DNA from: Caprella mutica
Lineage: Eukaryota; Arthropoda; Malacostraca; Amphipoda; Caprellidae
Direction of reading: 5' to 3'
Assembly (NCBI GenBank): GCA_947561585.1
Contig: CANNZV010000122.1
Coordinates: forward strand, 62,001-126,000
Length of the DNA stretch: 64,000 nucleotides
Below, in pieces: positions 56,451-64,000 of this stretch. Position 1 is the first letter of the stretch; every line of letters begins with the position of its first letter. The translations under genes were made by a program, and so were the position numbers. The notes beneath the pieces are model-generated. The model searched no databases. It worked only from the letters and a program-made list of their open reading frames with translations, and was not told the origin of the DNA.

Positions 56451-57299
56451 ATGTTTCAGCAAATACTTCAGTATGTAAAAATCAATTACTCATTAAGCAA
56501 GAATGACCAAATAGGTTTAGAGAAATTTTTCAAATCTATGGAAGATGCCTTGCCTAAATTGGTTAATAACATGAAGCTAATTGGCGAAAAATATAATTTT
56601 GAAACAATCCAAAAATTAAGGACACCAGTTCCATATGACATATCAAATACATTGTTTTTTTGGCGAGAAGCATTTGAAATGGACTTGTCAATAGCATTAG
56701 ATGAAGAAGATATTGATGATGAATTTATGTCGTTTATAAACGAAGAAGATATTTCTAATCCTATATTTGGATTAGAAAATAGTAAATTAGAAAATGTTTG
56801 TTTTGATATTTTTCATTCATGGGTAGGATATGGATTTCAAAAATCTAAACTTTTCAATTGTGGAATCCCAATGGGAATAACAGTCAATAGTGATATTGTA
56901 TCATATTACTTCAATGATTTTGCTTATAATGATTTTTCAGATTTCCATCAATTGTATAAAACAGATGAGCAAGTAACAAGACCTTTCGAAAGAGATTTAA
57001 TCATTGAAGAAATATTTATCAGAACTCATCTGGTTAAAGTCCCATACAAAAAGATAAAATTAGTTGCTGCTAATTCACTAACAAAAGAAATTGTCGAATT
57101 AGAAAATTCAATTTTAAAAAATACAAAGTCTAATTTGAATAGCGATGAAATAAGCTCAAGCAAAGAAGAAAAACTTGAACTAAGTAGTAATTATGAAAGA
57201 AATGAAAATACAGATATAGATGCTCTAATAAAGTTCTTCGAAGCAACAATAAACAAAGGATTCAAATTCAACTTAGTAGAATCCAAATTAGAAAAATAA
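56451..57299 (+). CDS. Cassette protein of unknown function (282 aa)
   Basis: 282 aa, ATG 28 bp after the cassette start. Residues 1-130 are helical and acidic, and a central region has FDIFHSWVGYGFQKSKLFNCG and NSDIVSYYFNDFAYNDFSDF. A long low-complexity Ser/Glu/Asn stretch (EISSSKEEKLELSSNYER) precedes the end. No catalytic motif is seen. It follows and precedes other unknown cassettes in a stretch of the array that contains no 214-bp repeats. Confidence 0.6.
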   Translation: MFQQILQYVKINYSLSKNDQIGLEKFFKSMEDALPKLVNNMKLIGEKYNFETIQKLRTPVPYDISNTLFFWREAFEMDLSIALDEEDIDDEFMSFINEEDISNPIFGLENSKLENVCFDIFHSWVGYGFQKSKLFNCGIPMGITVNSDIVSYYFNDFAYNDFSDFHQLYKTDEQVTRPFERDLIIEEIFIRTHLVKVPYKKIKLVAANSLTKEIVELENSILKNTKSNLNSDEISSSKEEKLELSSNYERNENTDIDALIKFFEATINKGFKFNLVESKLEK

Positions 57300-57306
57300 A
57301 AACTGT

Positions 57307-57373
57307 AGCTAACAATGGCTACAACGGCAATACTCCCTAAGGGTCGTACTGCGTGTAGCCGGGGACGTTAGGC
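57307..57373 (+). repeat. attC of 282-aa cassette
   Basis: R'' AGCTAAC, extended TGTAGCTAAC, complements the cassette start GTTAGCTACA. Stem GGCTAC/GTAGCC, R' GTTAGGC. Confidence 0.9.
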
Positions 57374-57391
57374 ACAATTAAAAGAAAAAAA

Positions 57392-58210
57392 ATGAGCGAT
57401 TTTACCTTCGATGGAAAATGGGAAACTAAAATAAAATTATCTGAATTCTCAAGGTTTTCAAATCCTGAATTTGTTGGTTCAAATAATGTTTTTGATGGAA
57501 CAGTTTCGATGAAAATTGAGGATAAAAGAAATCTAAATCCAAGCCCAGAAAAAGTTCAGATTAACACAATCAATTTTCTACTAAATCAAGAGAATCAAAA
57601 ACAAATAATAAAATCAATTTTTAAATTTATCAAAGAAATTGCATACCCAGATATTCAATCTTACATTTCAAAAAAAGAATCTCCTCACAGTTATCCAGAT
57701 TTAAATTCAATTAATGATTTATTTTATGTTATTGGATTATCAGGTGTCACCATTTATTACTCTTTTAAAGATGAATATGCATTTTATACTTTGTCATTCA
57801 ATTCTTCCTTTAACTACGAAAACAACTTAAACTTATTTTTTGATAGATTTAAAGTTATTGACCATTTTGAATGGTCTAATTTTCCATCTGAAAAAATGTG
57901 TGAGGAATTAGACTTTCGTGACTTAACAGAAGAGGAGTATCAAAAATTGATGGAAGAACAAAAGAAACAAAAATCAGTTTTTTATTTACCAAATCCAAAA
58001 TATGGGAAATTAAAACCTTGGCAAAAAAATGAAAATAAAACTTATCCTTCTTTTTTATTATTAGAGGGTAAATTTGATGAATTAAAATCTTTCATAAAAT
58101 CGAATGAAATCGAATTTGAAAATTTGAATTCTAATTTATTAAATATCATCAAAAATCGTAACTTGAAAGTTCCCATTGATTTAATAGATTTTTTAAAGAA
58201 ATCCAATTAA
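57392..58210 (+). CDS. Cassette protein of unknown function (272 aa)
   Basis: 272 aa, ATG 25 bp after the cassette start. N-terminal half rich in beta-strands (FTFDGKWETKIKLSEFSRF; VFDGTVSMKIEDKR) then helices. A charged middle DLTEEEYQKLMEEQKKQKS is helical. The end (KFDELKSFIKSNEIEFENLN) may be another helix-turn unit. No known domain is recognised. Confidence 0.6.
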   Translation: MSDFTFDGKWETKIKLSEFSRFSNPEFVGSNNVFDGTVSMKIEDKRNLNPSPEKVQINTINFLLNQENQKQIIKSIFKFIKEIAYPDIQSYISKKESPHSYPDLNSINDLFYVIGLSGVTIYYSFKDEYAFYTLSFNSSFNYENNLNLFFDRFKVIDHFEWSNFPSEKMCEELDFRDLTEEEYQKLMEEQKKQKSVFYLPNPKYGKLKPWQKNENKTYPSFLLLEGKFDELKSFIKSNEIEFENLNSNLLNIIKNRNLKVPIDLIDFLKKSN

Positions 58211-58229
58211 AAGAAAAAATAAAAACTGT

Positions 58230-58297
58230 GCCTAACAATGCATATACGTCAATCGTCAGCAAAAGCTGACGACTGCGCATATGCGGGGACGTTAGCG
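58230..58297 (+). repeat. attC of 272-aa cassette
   Basis: R'' GCCTAAC, extended TGTGCCTAAC, complements the cassette start GTTAGGCACA. Stem TGCATATACG/CGCATATGCG, R' GTTAGCG. Confidence 0.9.
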
Positions 58298-58305
58298 GCA
58301 AGCAA

Positions 58306-58671
58306 ATGAAAAAAAGAGCAATGGTAGAAAATGAAATAATTATAAATAATAAATTCAAATTGGGAGAAGGTAAGAAAGGAATTTATTCAGATCTAAAAAT
58401 ACTTGTAAAGAAAACGAGTAACCCGAATTTACAAAGAGGGGAAAGTATAGAAAATAAAGATGAAGAATTGTTAAATCAGATTGAATCTCAATTGTTGAAT
58501 AATTGGATTAAAGCTTACGAAAAAAAAGGCGTGAATTTAGAAATCGTTATTTTGAATGTAGGCATTGATAATGAAGGAAGAAAATATGCAATTGATAATT
58601 CTGTTAATGGAGCGATGCACATGGCATTGCCTAAAATAGGAATTGTTCCTCCTCAAATATTTGGATTATAA
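58306..58671 (+). CDS. Small cassette protein of unknown function (121 aa)
   Basis: 121 aa, ATG 15 bp after the cassette start. Beta-strands at both ends with a charged helical centre: IIINNKFKLGEGKKGIYSDL, then ENKDEELLNQIESQLLNNWIK, ending YAIDNSVNGAMHMALPKIGI. Compact size and isolated position resemble small immunity or antitoxin-like proteins, but nothing in the motif supports a specific role. Confidence 0.55.
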   Translation: MKKRAMVENEIIINNKFKLGEGKKGIYSDLKILVKKTSNPNLQRGESIENKDEELLNQIESQLLNNWIKAYEKKGVNLEIVILNVGIDNEGRKYAIDNSVNGAMHMALPKIGIVPPQIFGL

Positions 58672-58737
58672 AAAAATGAAAATTAAAAAAGCCTAAGTTT
58701 ACATAAATAACAATTGGCAATAAAAAAAGAAGCCAGC

Positions 58738-58805
58738 CGCTAACAAAGTATACACGGCAATCACTCCCATTCGGTCGTGACTGCGTGTATACAAAACCGT
58801 TATGA
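58738..58805 (+). repeat. attC of 121-aa cassette
   Basis: R'' CGCTAAC, extended GCCGCTAAC, complements the cassette start GTTAGCGGC. Stem GTATACACG/CGTGTATAC, R' GTTATGA. Confidence 0.9.
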
Positions 58806-59012
58806 GCAATTAGTCAGGGTGAGCATAGAAAAAGGCAAACCCGCAACTACACATATCGCGCATAAAGTGCAATTCTGGCTAGACGCAGCGAACTGCATTT
58901 ATGCCAAGTCGATATGTGTAATTTTTAGGGCTAACGCTCAAAGAGAACAGCACATAACAATGCATATACGCTCATTCCTCCCAAAAGGTCGGAACGACGC
59001 ATATGCGGGAAC
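58799..59012 (+). repeat. 214-bp repeat cassette, copy 13 of 16
   Basis: Single copy, about 6.2 kb after copy 12; the stretch between the two has none. Confidence 0.9.
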
Positions 59013-59017
59013 GTTCC

Positions 59018-59746
59018 ATGCAACTAAAAAAGAAAAAAATCAAAGTGAGGAAAACCATCAAAATTCTACTAATAATTGGACTTGGGTTTTTTGCAATCAA
59101 ATATGGAGAAATTGCTTGGCGATATATAGATGAAGATTATGGAAATAAAGTAAAAATGGAAACTTGGAAAAGAAGACTTGCAGAATTCGAAGAAGAGGAA
59201 AGCAAAAAAACACAAACAAATAAAATATCGGAAAATAAATTTCACCAAGACGAAAAAATAGATACTTCTATAAAATGTCTCCTAAATGAAAAAGAAATTA
59301 CACTTCCAATAATCAGAGAAGAAATCGGAGATACAATAAATATCAAATATGTTTATGATTGGCAATTAAATTTTGAGATAACAAATGAAGACAAAGAATT
59401 AAATCAAATTATAAACAGAGGAGGAAAGTATTTTCAAATAAATCAAACTGAAAATTATATCATAATTGGATTTCTTGAAGATGAAGGAGAATATCTTGGA
59501 ATTTATGCTTACTCAATTAATAAAAAGAATTGTGAAATTATTGAGAAGGAATTACTTGCAGAAACAACAGCTTGGGAAAATGGATACAAAGAAACGTTTT
59601 CGATAATTAAAGATGATAATCGCATAAAAAGAGAAACGAAAACTGGAGCAAAGGATTGGGGAGACGGTACAAAATGGATGAGAGATACAACGATTACAAT
59701 GATAACTTTTGACGAAATGGGAAAGATTAATTTAGAAAAAAAATGA
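59018..59746 (+). CDS. Membrane-anchored cassette protein of unknown function (242 aa)
   Basis: 242 aa from the ATG at 59018, which lies inside the R' box (GTTCCATG) of its own cassette. The N-terminus is basic then hydrophobic (MQLKKKKIKVRKTIKILLII), giving one transmembrane anchor at about residues 13-30. The rest is charged (LAEFEEEESKKTQTNKISE), then a beta-rich domain (ITLPIIREEIGDTINIKYVY, IIIGFLEDEGEYLGIYAYSI). No family is seen. An upstream reading frame through the preceding attC is open too, so the exact start is uncertain. Confidence 0.6.
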   Translation: MQLKKKKIKVRKTIKILLIIGLGFFAIKYGEIAWRYIDEDYGNKVKMETWKRRLAEFEEEESKKTQTNKISENKFHQDEKIDTSIKCLLNEKEITLPIIREEIGDTINIKYVYDWQLNFEITNEDKELNQIINRGGKYFQINQTENYIIIGFLEDEGEYLGIYAYSINKKNCEIIEKELLAETTAWENGYKETFSIIKDDNRIKRETKTGAKDWGDGTKWMRDTTITMITFDEMGKINLEKK

Positions 59747-59753
59747 AAGCAGC

Positions 59754-59821
59754 ATGGAACAATGCATACAACGGCAATAGAGGCTATGCGCCTCTACTGC
59801 GTGTATGCTGGGACGTTGGGC
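59754..59821 (+). repeat. attC of 242-aa cassette
   Basis: R'' ATGGAAC, extended GCATGGAAC, complements the cassette start GTTCCATGC. Stem TGCATACA/TGTATGC, R' GTTGGGC. Confidence 0.9.
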
Positions 59822-59871
59822 GTCATGAAAAAAAAGAAAAAATCAGAGAAAAATAAAGAAATTGAAACTAA

Positions 59872-60297
59872 ATGCCAATAACAAGAAGTTCAGACCAAAA
59901 AAGAATAACCCTTGAAGAATTTTACATTGAATTATCAGACACAAGTACAAATCAATATGTAGATGTTGGAAAAAAGATGCTTGAATTTGTAAACATGATA
60001 AATGAAACATTTAAAGAAACTGAACTTTGGGGATTAACATCGCATGCAAGATTAGTAATTCAATCGGAAGATAACTGGAAATCAAAATGGTATGTTATCA
60101 TTGCAAATATTGGAACAGACGATTATTATTTCGAATACTTAATGCCAAAAGAAAAACAACCTTGGGAATATGCAATGGTTAGAGGTGAAGCAAAATCCAT
60201 AAAAGAAGCTAAGAAATATTTGCTGATTGCAATGAAAGAAAGTGAAGGTTGGAAAGGCAATTTAGAATTAGAAAGACTATTAAATGAAATAAAATAA
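59872..60297 (+). CDS. Small cassette protein of unknown function (141 aa)
   Basis: 141 aa, ATG 57 bp after the cassette start. An upstream ATG at 59825 begins another frame that stops at once, so 59872 is preferred. One compact alpha/beta domain: YVDVGKKMLEFVNMINETFK (helix), LWGLTSHARLVIQSEDNWKS and WYVIIANIGTDDYYFEYLMP (strands), then a final helix IKEAKKYLLIAMKESEG. No family is recognised. Confidence 0.6.
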   Translation: MPITRSSDQKRITLEEFYIELSDTSTNQYVDVGKKMLEFVNMINETFKETELWGLTSHARLVIQSEDNWKSKWYVIIANIGTDDYYFEYLMPKEKQPWEYAMVRGEAKSIKEAKKYLLIAMKESEGWKGNLELERLLNEIK

Positions 60298-60305
60298 ACA
60301 CGAAC

Positions 60306-60373
60306 GCCCAACAATGTATATGTGTTCATTGCGAGCAAAAGCTCGCAACGCCACATATACGAGACCGTTCTGC
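60306..60373 (+). repeat. attC of 141-aa cassette
   Basis: R'' GCCCAAC, extended ACGCCCAAC, complements the cassette start GTTGGGCGT. Stem TGTATATGTG/CACATATACG, R' GTTCTGC. Confidence 0.9.
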
Positions 60374-60394
60374 TCAATAAAAGAAAAAAAATAA

Positions 60395-61465
60395 ATGGCA
60401 TTATACTTCAATTATAAAACTCCATATAACATAGGAGGTAAATTCACAAAAAAAATTGAAGCTGATTCAATATTAAATCTGTTTCAACAAATCTGGAGAT
60501 TTGATTTGAATGAAAAAGATTTGCATGAATATTTTATCGAAAAATTTGGAATAGCCTTTTATGGTTTAAGTCATTTAGCTTATCATATTGTGGAAAGAAA
60601 AGTTGAAAAACCAGAATCAATTGATGAGCTAATCAAAGTATTAAAAGAGCATTCATATATAGGCGAAATAAAAATTGAAAACGAAAAATACTTAGAAGTT
60701 GAAACTGACGATGATGATTGGGAACTGGCATGGTATATTATAGATGAAGAATATGCAAAAAAAGACTTAAATCGATTTGGTTATTTATTATATGAAGGTT
60801 GGAAACTACCAGAAAGCTTTAATGAGAACAAAAAACTAACATTAGATTTTGAGTTTAAAACCATCATAAATCCAGTCGAAAAAAGAGAGGGAGAACTATA
60901 TTTCATTTCCGTTTGTCAAGATGAAGGAGAAGGTTCTATTGATATTAACCCAACAAAAATTAATGGAATCCGATTAACTGATTTGAAAGAGTATTTGCTG
61001 AATGAAAAATTTGATTATGAAACTTTACCAAAAGAATTAATCCTCTACTTAGTCAAACTAAAAGAACAAGAAGAGACACAAAATGATAATTTAATCAGGC
61101 AAATAAAAAATTTTAAAGATTCTATTTTGATGTTGCATCAACTTTGCAGATTTCACATTCTAATAAATTCTGAAAAATTAAAATTAGGTTTCGAGGAATC
61201 AAAAAAAGAGTTCAAACAAAAGTTTGATTTATATTTAGATAAAAGTTCAGGTTTTGGAAATTTAGATGAAATACACATAAATGGGAATGAACATTTTATT
61301 CAAATTTCAATTCAAGCAATGGGTTGGGAATTTCCATTAGATGATTCAAATATTGAGCATCTTAAAGTTTATGACCAAATTTTTATATTTGACGACTTAT
61401 GGGTAAATGAAAATTATCATTTAGCTAATTCAATGGTAAATTATTTCACCAATTGGAAATTATAA
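60395..61465 (+). CDS. Cassette protein of unknown function (356 aa)
   Basis: 356 aa, ATG 28 bp after the cassette start. Alternating helices and strands throughout; KFGIAFYGLSHLAYHIVERK, DDDWELAWYIIDEEYAKKDL and RFGYLLYEGWKLPE are distinctive, aromatic-rich segments. The C-terminal half contains DEIHINGNEHFIQISIQAMG. No enzyme signature or known domain could be identified. Confidence 0.6.
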   Translation: MALYFNYKTPYNIGGKFTKKIEADSILNLFQQIWRFDLNEKDLHEYFIEKFGIAFYGLSHLAYHIVERKVEKPESIDELIKVLKEHSYIGEIKIENEKYLEVETDDDDWELAWYIIDEEYAKKDLNRFGYLLYEGWKLPESFNENKKLTLDFEFKTIINPVEKREGELYFISVCQDEGEGSIDINPTKINGIRLTDLKEYLLNEKFDYETLPKELILYLVKLKEQEETQNDNLIRQIKNFKDSILMLHQLCRFHILINSEKLKLGFEESKKEFKQKFDLYLDKSSGFGNLDEIHINGNEHFIQISIQAMGWEFPLDDSNIEHLKVYDQIFIFDDLWVNENYHLANSMVNYFTNWKL

Positions 61466-61479
61466 AAAAAGAATACTGA

Positions 61480-61546
61480 GCAGAACAATGCATACCCGTT
61501 CATTGCCGCTATGCGCGGCAACGACAGGTATGCGGGGACGTTATGA
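61480..61546 (+). repeat. attC of 356-aa cassette
   Basis: R'' GCAGAAC, extended GAGCAGAAC, complements the cassette start GTTCTGCTC. Stem TGCATACC/GGTATGCG, R' GTTATGA. Confidence 0.9.
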
Positions 61547-61753
61547 GCAATTAGTCAGGGTGAGCATAGAAAAAGGCAAACCCGCAACTACACATATCGC
61601 GCATAAAGTGCAATTCTGGCTAGACGCAGCGAACTGCATTTATGCCAAGTCGATATGTGTAATTTTTAGGGCTAACGCTCAAAGAGAACAGCACATAACA
61701 ATGCATATACGCTCATTCCTCCCAAAAGGTCGGAACGACGCATATGCGGGAAC
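61540..61753 (+). repeat. 214-bp repeat cassette, copy 14 of 16
   Basis: Single copy before the HExxH cassette. Confidence 0.9.
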
Positions 61754-61810
61754 GTTACTGGCAAGCAAAAAACAAAAAATCGTACACCTCAAATAATCGA
61801 AACAAATTTG

Positions 61811-63112
61811 ATGAATGAAAATCTCAACATATTTCCAAATACAAAAACTTTAGGTTCATACGACCCTTTCTCTCAATTAATCACATTAAAAACTGTTACT
61901 CAAGATGAGTTTCAAAAACTTAAAATTGAAGACGGGATAACTCCAGAGACAATAAAAAACTACTCCCTTTATGCTCATGAAATAACGCATTGGTTAGACC
62001 ATGTATCAACTTTATGGGGACAAAAAAACTTAGTTCTATTATATAATGCTCTCAATGCAAGGGCTACAAATAATTATGATGAATTTTGGAGGATTAAGTT
62101 ATACTTTGATTCATGTAAAAGTGAAAGACATTTCGACTACTATACAGAAATTTATAAAAAAGAATTAATAAGAGAAAATGAATTATGGAGACATTCAATA
62201 TCAGTAGGTTCGAGCTTTAATAAAGAAGGTAAGATTGACCATGACAATCGATTATTTCTCGCTGAATTTTTCCAAAGAGACCAAACAAAATTGGCGAGAA
62301 TTCCAATTACTATTGCATCTATCTTAGAGGGAAGAGCGATTCACAATGAATTTAAAGTTAGGCTGGACATAGTAAACGGAATTGAAGATGCTTTTCAAAA
62401 GAAGTTTGCAGAAAATGACTTAAATGATGAGTTGTTTGGCATTGTGTTCAATCCGAAACTTATACTCTACAATGCGGTATTTCATTTAACGGCTTCAAAA
62501 TTAGGTATATTAGATTCAAGAAAACTTTTAGAATTAATACATGACATTTCAAACATAACTTTAAATATGCCTGAGGTTGAGTTCGAAAAACTCAAATTAA
62601 TAAAAAGGGATGAACCGAAACTTTCGAATGTATACGAAAAACTCATGCAACAAAGAGACTATGGTTTTTTGTATTATACTTTAGCGGAGAATGCTATAAA
62701 GCCAAATCAAAAAATATCTCTTGAAGATATCTTGGGAAATTCGAATTTATCTGAGCAAGCAGCTTTTAACAAAAAAGTTAAAGAGGAAATGAATCAGAAT
62801 TTAAAGAAATTAATACCAGGTCCTTTTTTTGAAATGGGAAAAGAAACTATTTTGAAAGGGATACAAATTTTTGAAATAAAAGGAATTGGAAATAATTTAG
62901 AAAGCACTATGCCCCAATTGGGAAATATAACAACTCCTAAAATGCTTTATAAAGATGACGATGTAAAAATGTATCCTTTACACGATAAATTCGACCCAAA
63001 CATTGCATTAAATAATGTAAATTCAAATATTAAAATTCCTTTTCACGAAGAATATTTTTTGTTCTTCGAAATGAAAGAAAGATGCGAAAGTTTTGTAAAT
63101 GCATGTGTTTAG
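61811..63112 (+). CDS. HExxH-motif (zincin-like) cassette protein
   Basis: 433 aa from the ATG at 61811, 57 bp into the cassette. Residues 52-64 read SLYAHEITHWLDH, with H56-E57-x-x-H60, the zinc-binding helix of metallopeptidases; a third ligand is not certain, though an acidic segment (ITIASILEGRAIHNEF, about 175-190) could supply Glu. No signal peptide is seen. The gene is the largest in the array. The peptidase call rests on the one motif. Confidence 0.6.
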   Translation: MNENLNIFPNTKTLGSYDPFSQLITLKTVTQDEFQKLKIEDGITPETIKNYSLYAHEITHWLDHVSTLWGQKNLVLLYNALNARATNNYDEFWRIKLYFDSCKSERHFDYYTEIYKKELIRENELWRHSISVGSSFNKEGKIDHDNRLFLAEFFQRDQTKLARIPITIASILEGRAIHNEFKVRLDIVNGIEDAFQKKFAENDLNDELFGIVFNPKLILYNAVFHLTASKLGILDSRKLLELIHDISNITLNMPEVEFEKLKLIKRDEPKLSNVYEKLMQQRDYGFLYYTLAENAIKPNQKISLEDILGNSNLSEQAAFNKKVKEEMNQNLKKLIPGPFFEMGKETILKGIQIFEIKGIGNNLESTMPQLGNITTPKMLYKDDDVKMYPLHDKFDPNIALNNVNSNIKIPFHEEYFLFFEMKERCESFVNACV

Positions 63113-63132
63113 AAATAAGAAAAGAAGCCAGC

Positions 63133-63201
63133 CAGTAACAATGTGTATGGCGTTCATTGCGAGCAAAAGCTCGCAACGCCGCATACACGAGACCGTTATG
63201 A
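63133..63201 (+). repeat. attC of HExxH cassette
   Basis: R'' CAGTAAC, extended GCCAGTAAC, complements the cassette start GTTACTGGC. Stem TGTGTATGGCG/CGCCGCATACACG, R' GTTATGA. Confidence 0.9.
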
Positions 63202-63408
63202 GCAATTAGTCAGGGTGAGCATAGAAAAAGGCAAACCCGCAACTACACATATCGCGCATAAAGTGCAATTCTGGCTAGACGCAGCGAACTGCATTTATGC
63301 CAAGTCGATATGTGTAATTTTTAGGGCTAACGCTCAAAGAGAACAGCACATAACAATGCATATACGCTCATTCCTCCCAAAAGGTCGGAACGACGCATAT
63401 GCGGGAAC
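63195..63408 (+). repeat. 214-bp repeat cassette, copy 15 of 16
   Basis: First of the final two tandem copies. Confidence 0.9.
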
Positions 63409-63622
63409 GTTATGAGCAATTAGTCAGGGTGAGCATAGAAAAAGGCAAACCCGCAACTACACATATCGCGCATAAAGTGCAATTCTGGCTAGACGCAGCG
63501 AACTGCATTTATGCCAAGTCGATATGTGTAATTTTTAGGGCTAACGCTCAAAGAGAACAGCACATAACAATGCATATACGCTCATTCCTCCCAAAAGGTC
63601 GGAACGACGCATATGCGGGAAC
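63409..63622 (+). repeat. 214-bp repeat cassette, copy 16 of 16
   Basis: Last clear copy; the unit after it has no closing attC in the window. Confidence 0.9.
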
Positions 63623-63841
63623 GTTCGCTGTAATTAAAAAGAAAAAAAACAGAGTGCTTACAAAATGGTAAATAATTTATAAGTCAAAATTATTTTTCAA
63701 TTATGACGAATAAATAAAGTATTTCATTTCGGCTAAATCGGATAACATTAAAAACTGTGCTTTGATTTTGGCAAATAATGAAAGTTTGTAAATCAATGAG
63801 AAATTAATATTGACTAAAAGAAAACAACAAAAGATAATCAC
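63623..63841. other. Array end or start of an unclosed cassette
   Basis: Starts GTTCGCTGTAATTAAAAAG. The expected complementary R'' (ACAGCGAAC) is not found in the rest of the window, so this may be the end of the array or a cassette whose attC lies beyond it. AT-rich, with no convincing ORF before 63842. Confidence 0.6.
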
Positions 63842-64000
63842 ATGAAAAGACTAAAATATTATATGATAAAGATATTATTACCAATGATTTTGGTTTCCAT
63901 AATTTTCTCTTGTAAATCAGAAAGTAGTAATTTCGATAAACGAATAATTGGAGATTGGGGGATTTATGTTCAAATATTCGGAGGTTCAGGTGCTTATTGT
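63842..64000 (+). CDS. Lipoprotein, truncated by window edge
   Basis: 53 codons visible, open at the right edge. MKRLKYYMIKILLPMILVSI and then IFSC form a lipoprotein signal with lipobox Cys. The mature start KSESSNFDKRIIGDWGIYVQ, with the GDWxI pattern, resembles the opening strand of lipocalin-like small beta-barrel lipoproteins of Bacteroidota. It could be the first chromosomal gene after the array or a cassette gene. Confidence 0.65.
   Translation, partial: MKRLKYYMIKILLPMILVSIIFSCKSESSNFDKRIIGDWGIYVQIFGGSGAYC

Larger units (their letters stand above)
43485..63622 (+). mobile_element. Integron-like gene cassette array, at least 37 cassettes
   Basis: From 43485 to 63622 the sequence divides into units starting at G^TTnnnnn. 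In nearly all coding units, the R'' box before the 3' hairpin is the reverse complement of the unit's own start (for example GTTCTCAGC with GCTGAGAAC, GTTAGCCACA with TGTGGCTAAC, GTTATGCCC with GGGCATAAC). Each attC is about 67-70 bp: R'' ..AAC, AATG(T/G)(C/G) L'', loop of 20-30 bp, L' and R' GTT. Genes run almost all on the plus strand, away from the integrase. Of 37 complete units, 16 are one 214-bp repeat, 19 carry genes and 2 appear non-coding. Confidence 0.9.

Noticed and set aside
58306..58671. Toxin-antitoxin pair in the array
   Set aside because: Small cassette genes stand alone in their cassettes and show no recognised toxin or antitoxin motif.
43485..63622. CRISPR array
   Set aside because: Repeats are 214 bp and irregularly spaced by whole genes, with no short uniform repeat-spacer pattern and no cas genes in the window.
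43485..63622. Insertion sequences copied 16 times
   Set aside because: No transposase in the unit, no terminal inverted repeats or target duplications; all boundaries coincide with the G^TT points of attC sites.
43466..63671. Open reading frames of 66-118 aa in every copy of the 214-bp repeat, as a repeated gene family
   Set aside because: The frame runs straight through the attC hairpin, starts at GTG or in the previous attC, and shows no signal, domain or codon evidence; identity is equally strict at non-coding positions, so it looks like a by-product of the DNA repeat.
1..64000. tRNA or rRNA genes
   Set aside because: No cloverleaf or rRNA-like sequence was noticed on either strand while reading; a proper tRNAscan run was not possible.

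Overview
The window looks like a low-GC Bacteroidota chromosome, with a Saprospiria/Chitinophagia-like flavour. The evidence is lipoprotein and Sec signals typical of the phylum, a large outer-membrane beta-barrel protein with a carboxypeptidase-regulatory domain, GH28/GH106 glycosidases, a membrane-anchored AraC regulator, a TPR histidine kinase, and two promoters that match the Bacteroidota consensus TTTG-N19-TAnnTTTG exactly. This placement comes from gene content read by eye, not from a database search.

Left part (1-15.6 kb): a truncated GH28 enzyme and a GH106-like enzyme for pectin or rhamnogalacturonan breakdown, an MBL-fold/NUDIX pair, an FG-GAP repeat protein, a beta-oxidation set (FadJ-like fusion, thiolase, enoyl-CoA hydratase), a PAP2 phosphatase, a phosphotransferase and a DsbA/FrnE-like protein. 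Many gene ends carry very long hairpins with 17-75 bp arms, several of which fall into related families.

Middle (15.6-26.7 kb): a five-gene minus-strand operon encodes a caspase-lipase fusion, a second caspase, a MoxR AAA+ ATPase, a vWA-like protein and a pseudo-caspase-TIR protein. This matches the logic of the MoxR-vWA conflict (immunity or cell-suicide) systems. 27-41.4 kb holds ordinary secreted and outer-membrane proteins, a small Ser/Thr-rich peptide gene, a sensor kinase, an SF1 helicase, an AraC regulator and a decayed serine hydrolase.

Right part (41.8-63.6 kb): the main find. A 501-aa tyrosine recombinase points towards a 20-kb array of at least 37 gene cassettes. Each is bounded by an attC-like site with complementary R'' (..AAC) and R' (GTT..) boxes. 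In most coding cassettes the R'' box is the exact reverse complement of that same cassette's own 5' boundary, which is the signature of integron cassettes. Sixteen of the cassettes are copies of one 214-bp unit that appears to encode nothing and contains a second large internal hairpin. Two coding cassettes occur twice. Cassette genes include nuclease-like (PD-(D/E)XK, DUF3883), HEPN-like, DUF1877, DUF4240, ATP-grasp and HExxH proteins and many unknowns. The integrase appears to lack the IntI-specific insertion and carries an unusual N-terminal pair of Trp-rich repeats, so this may be an integron-like system with a different recombinase lineage. The window ends in a lipoprotein gene just past the last recognisable attC.
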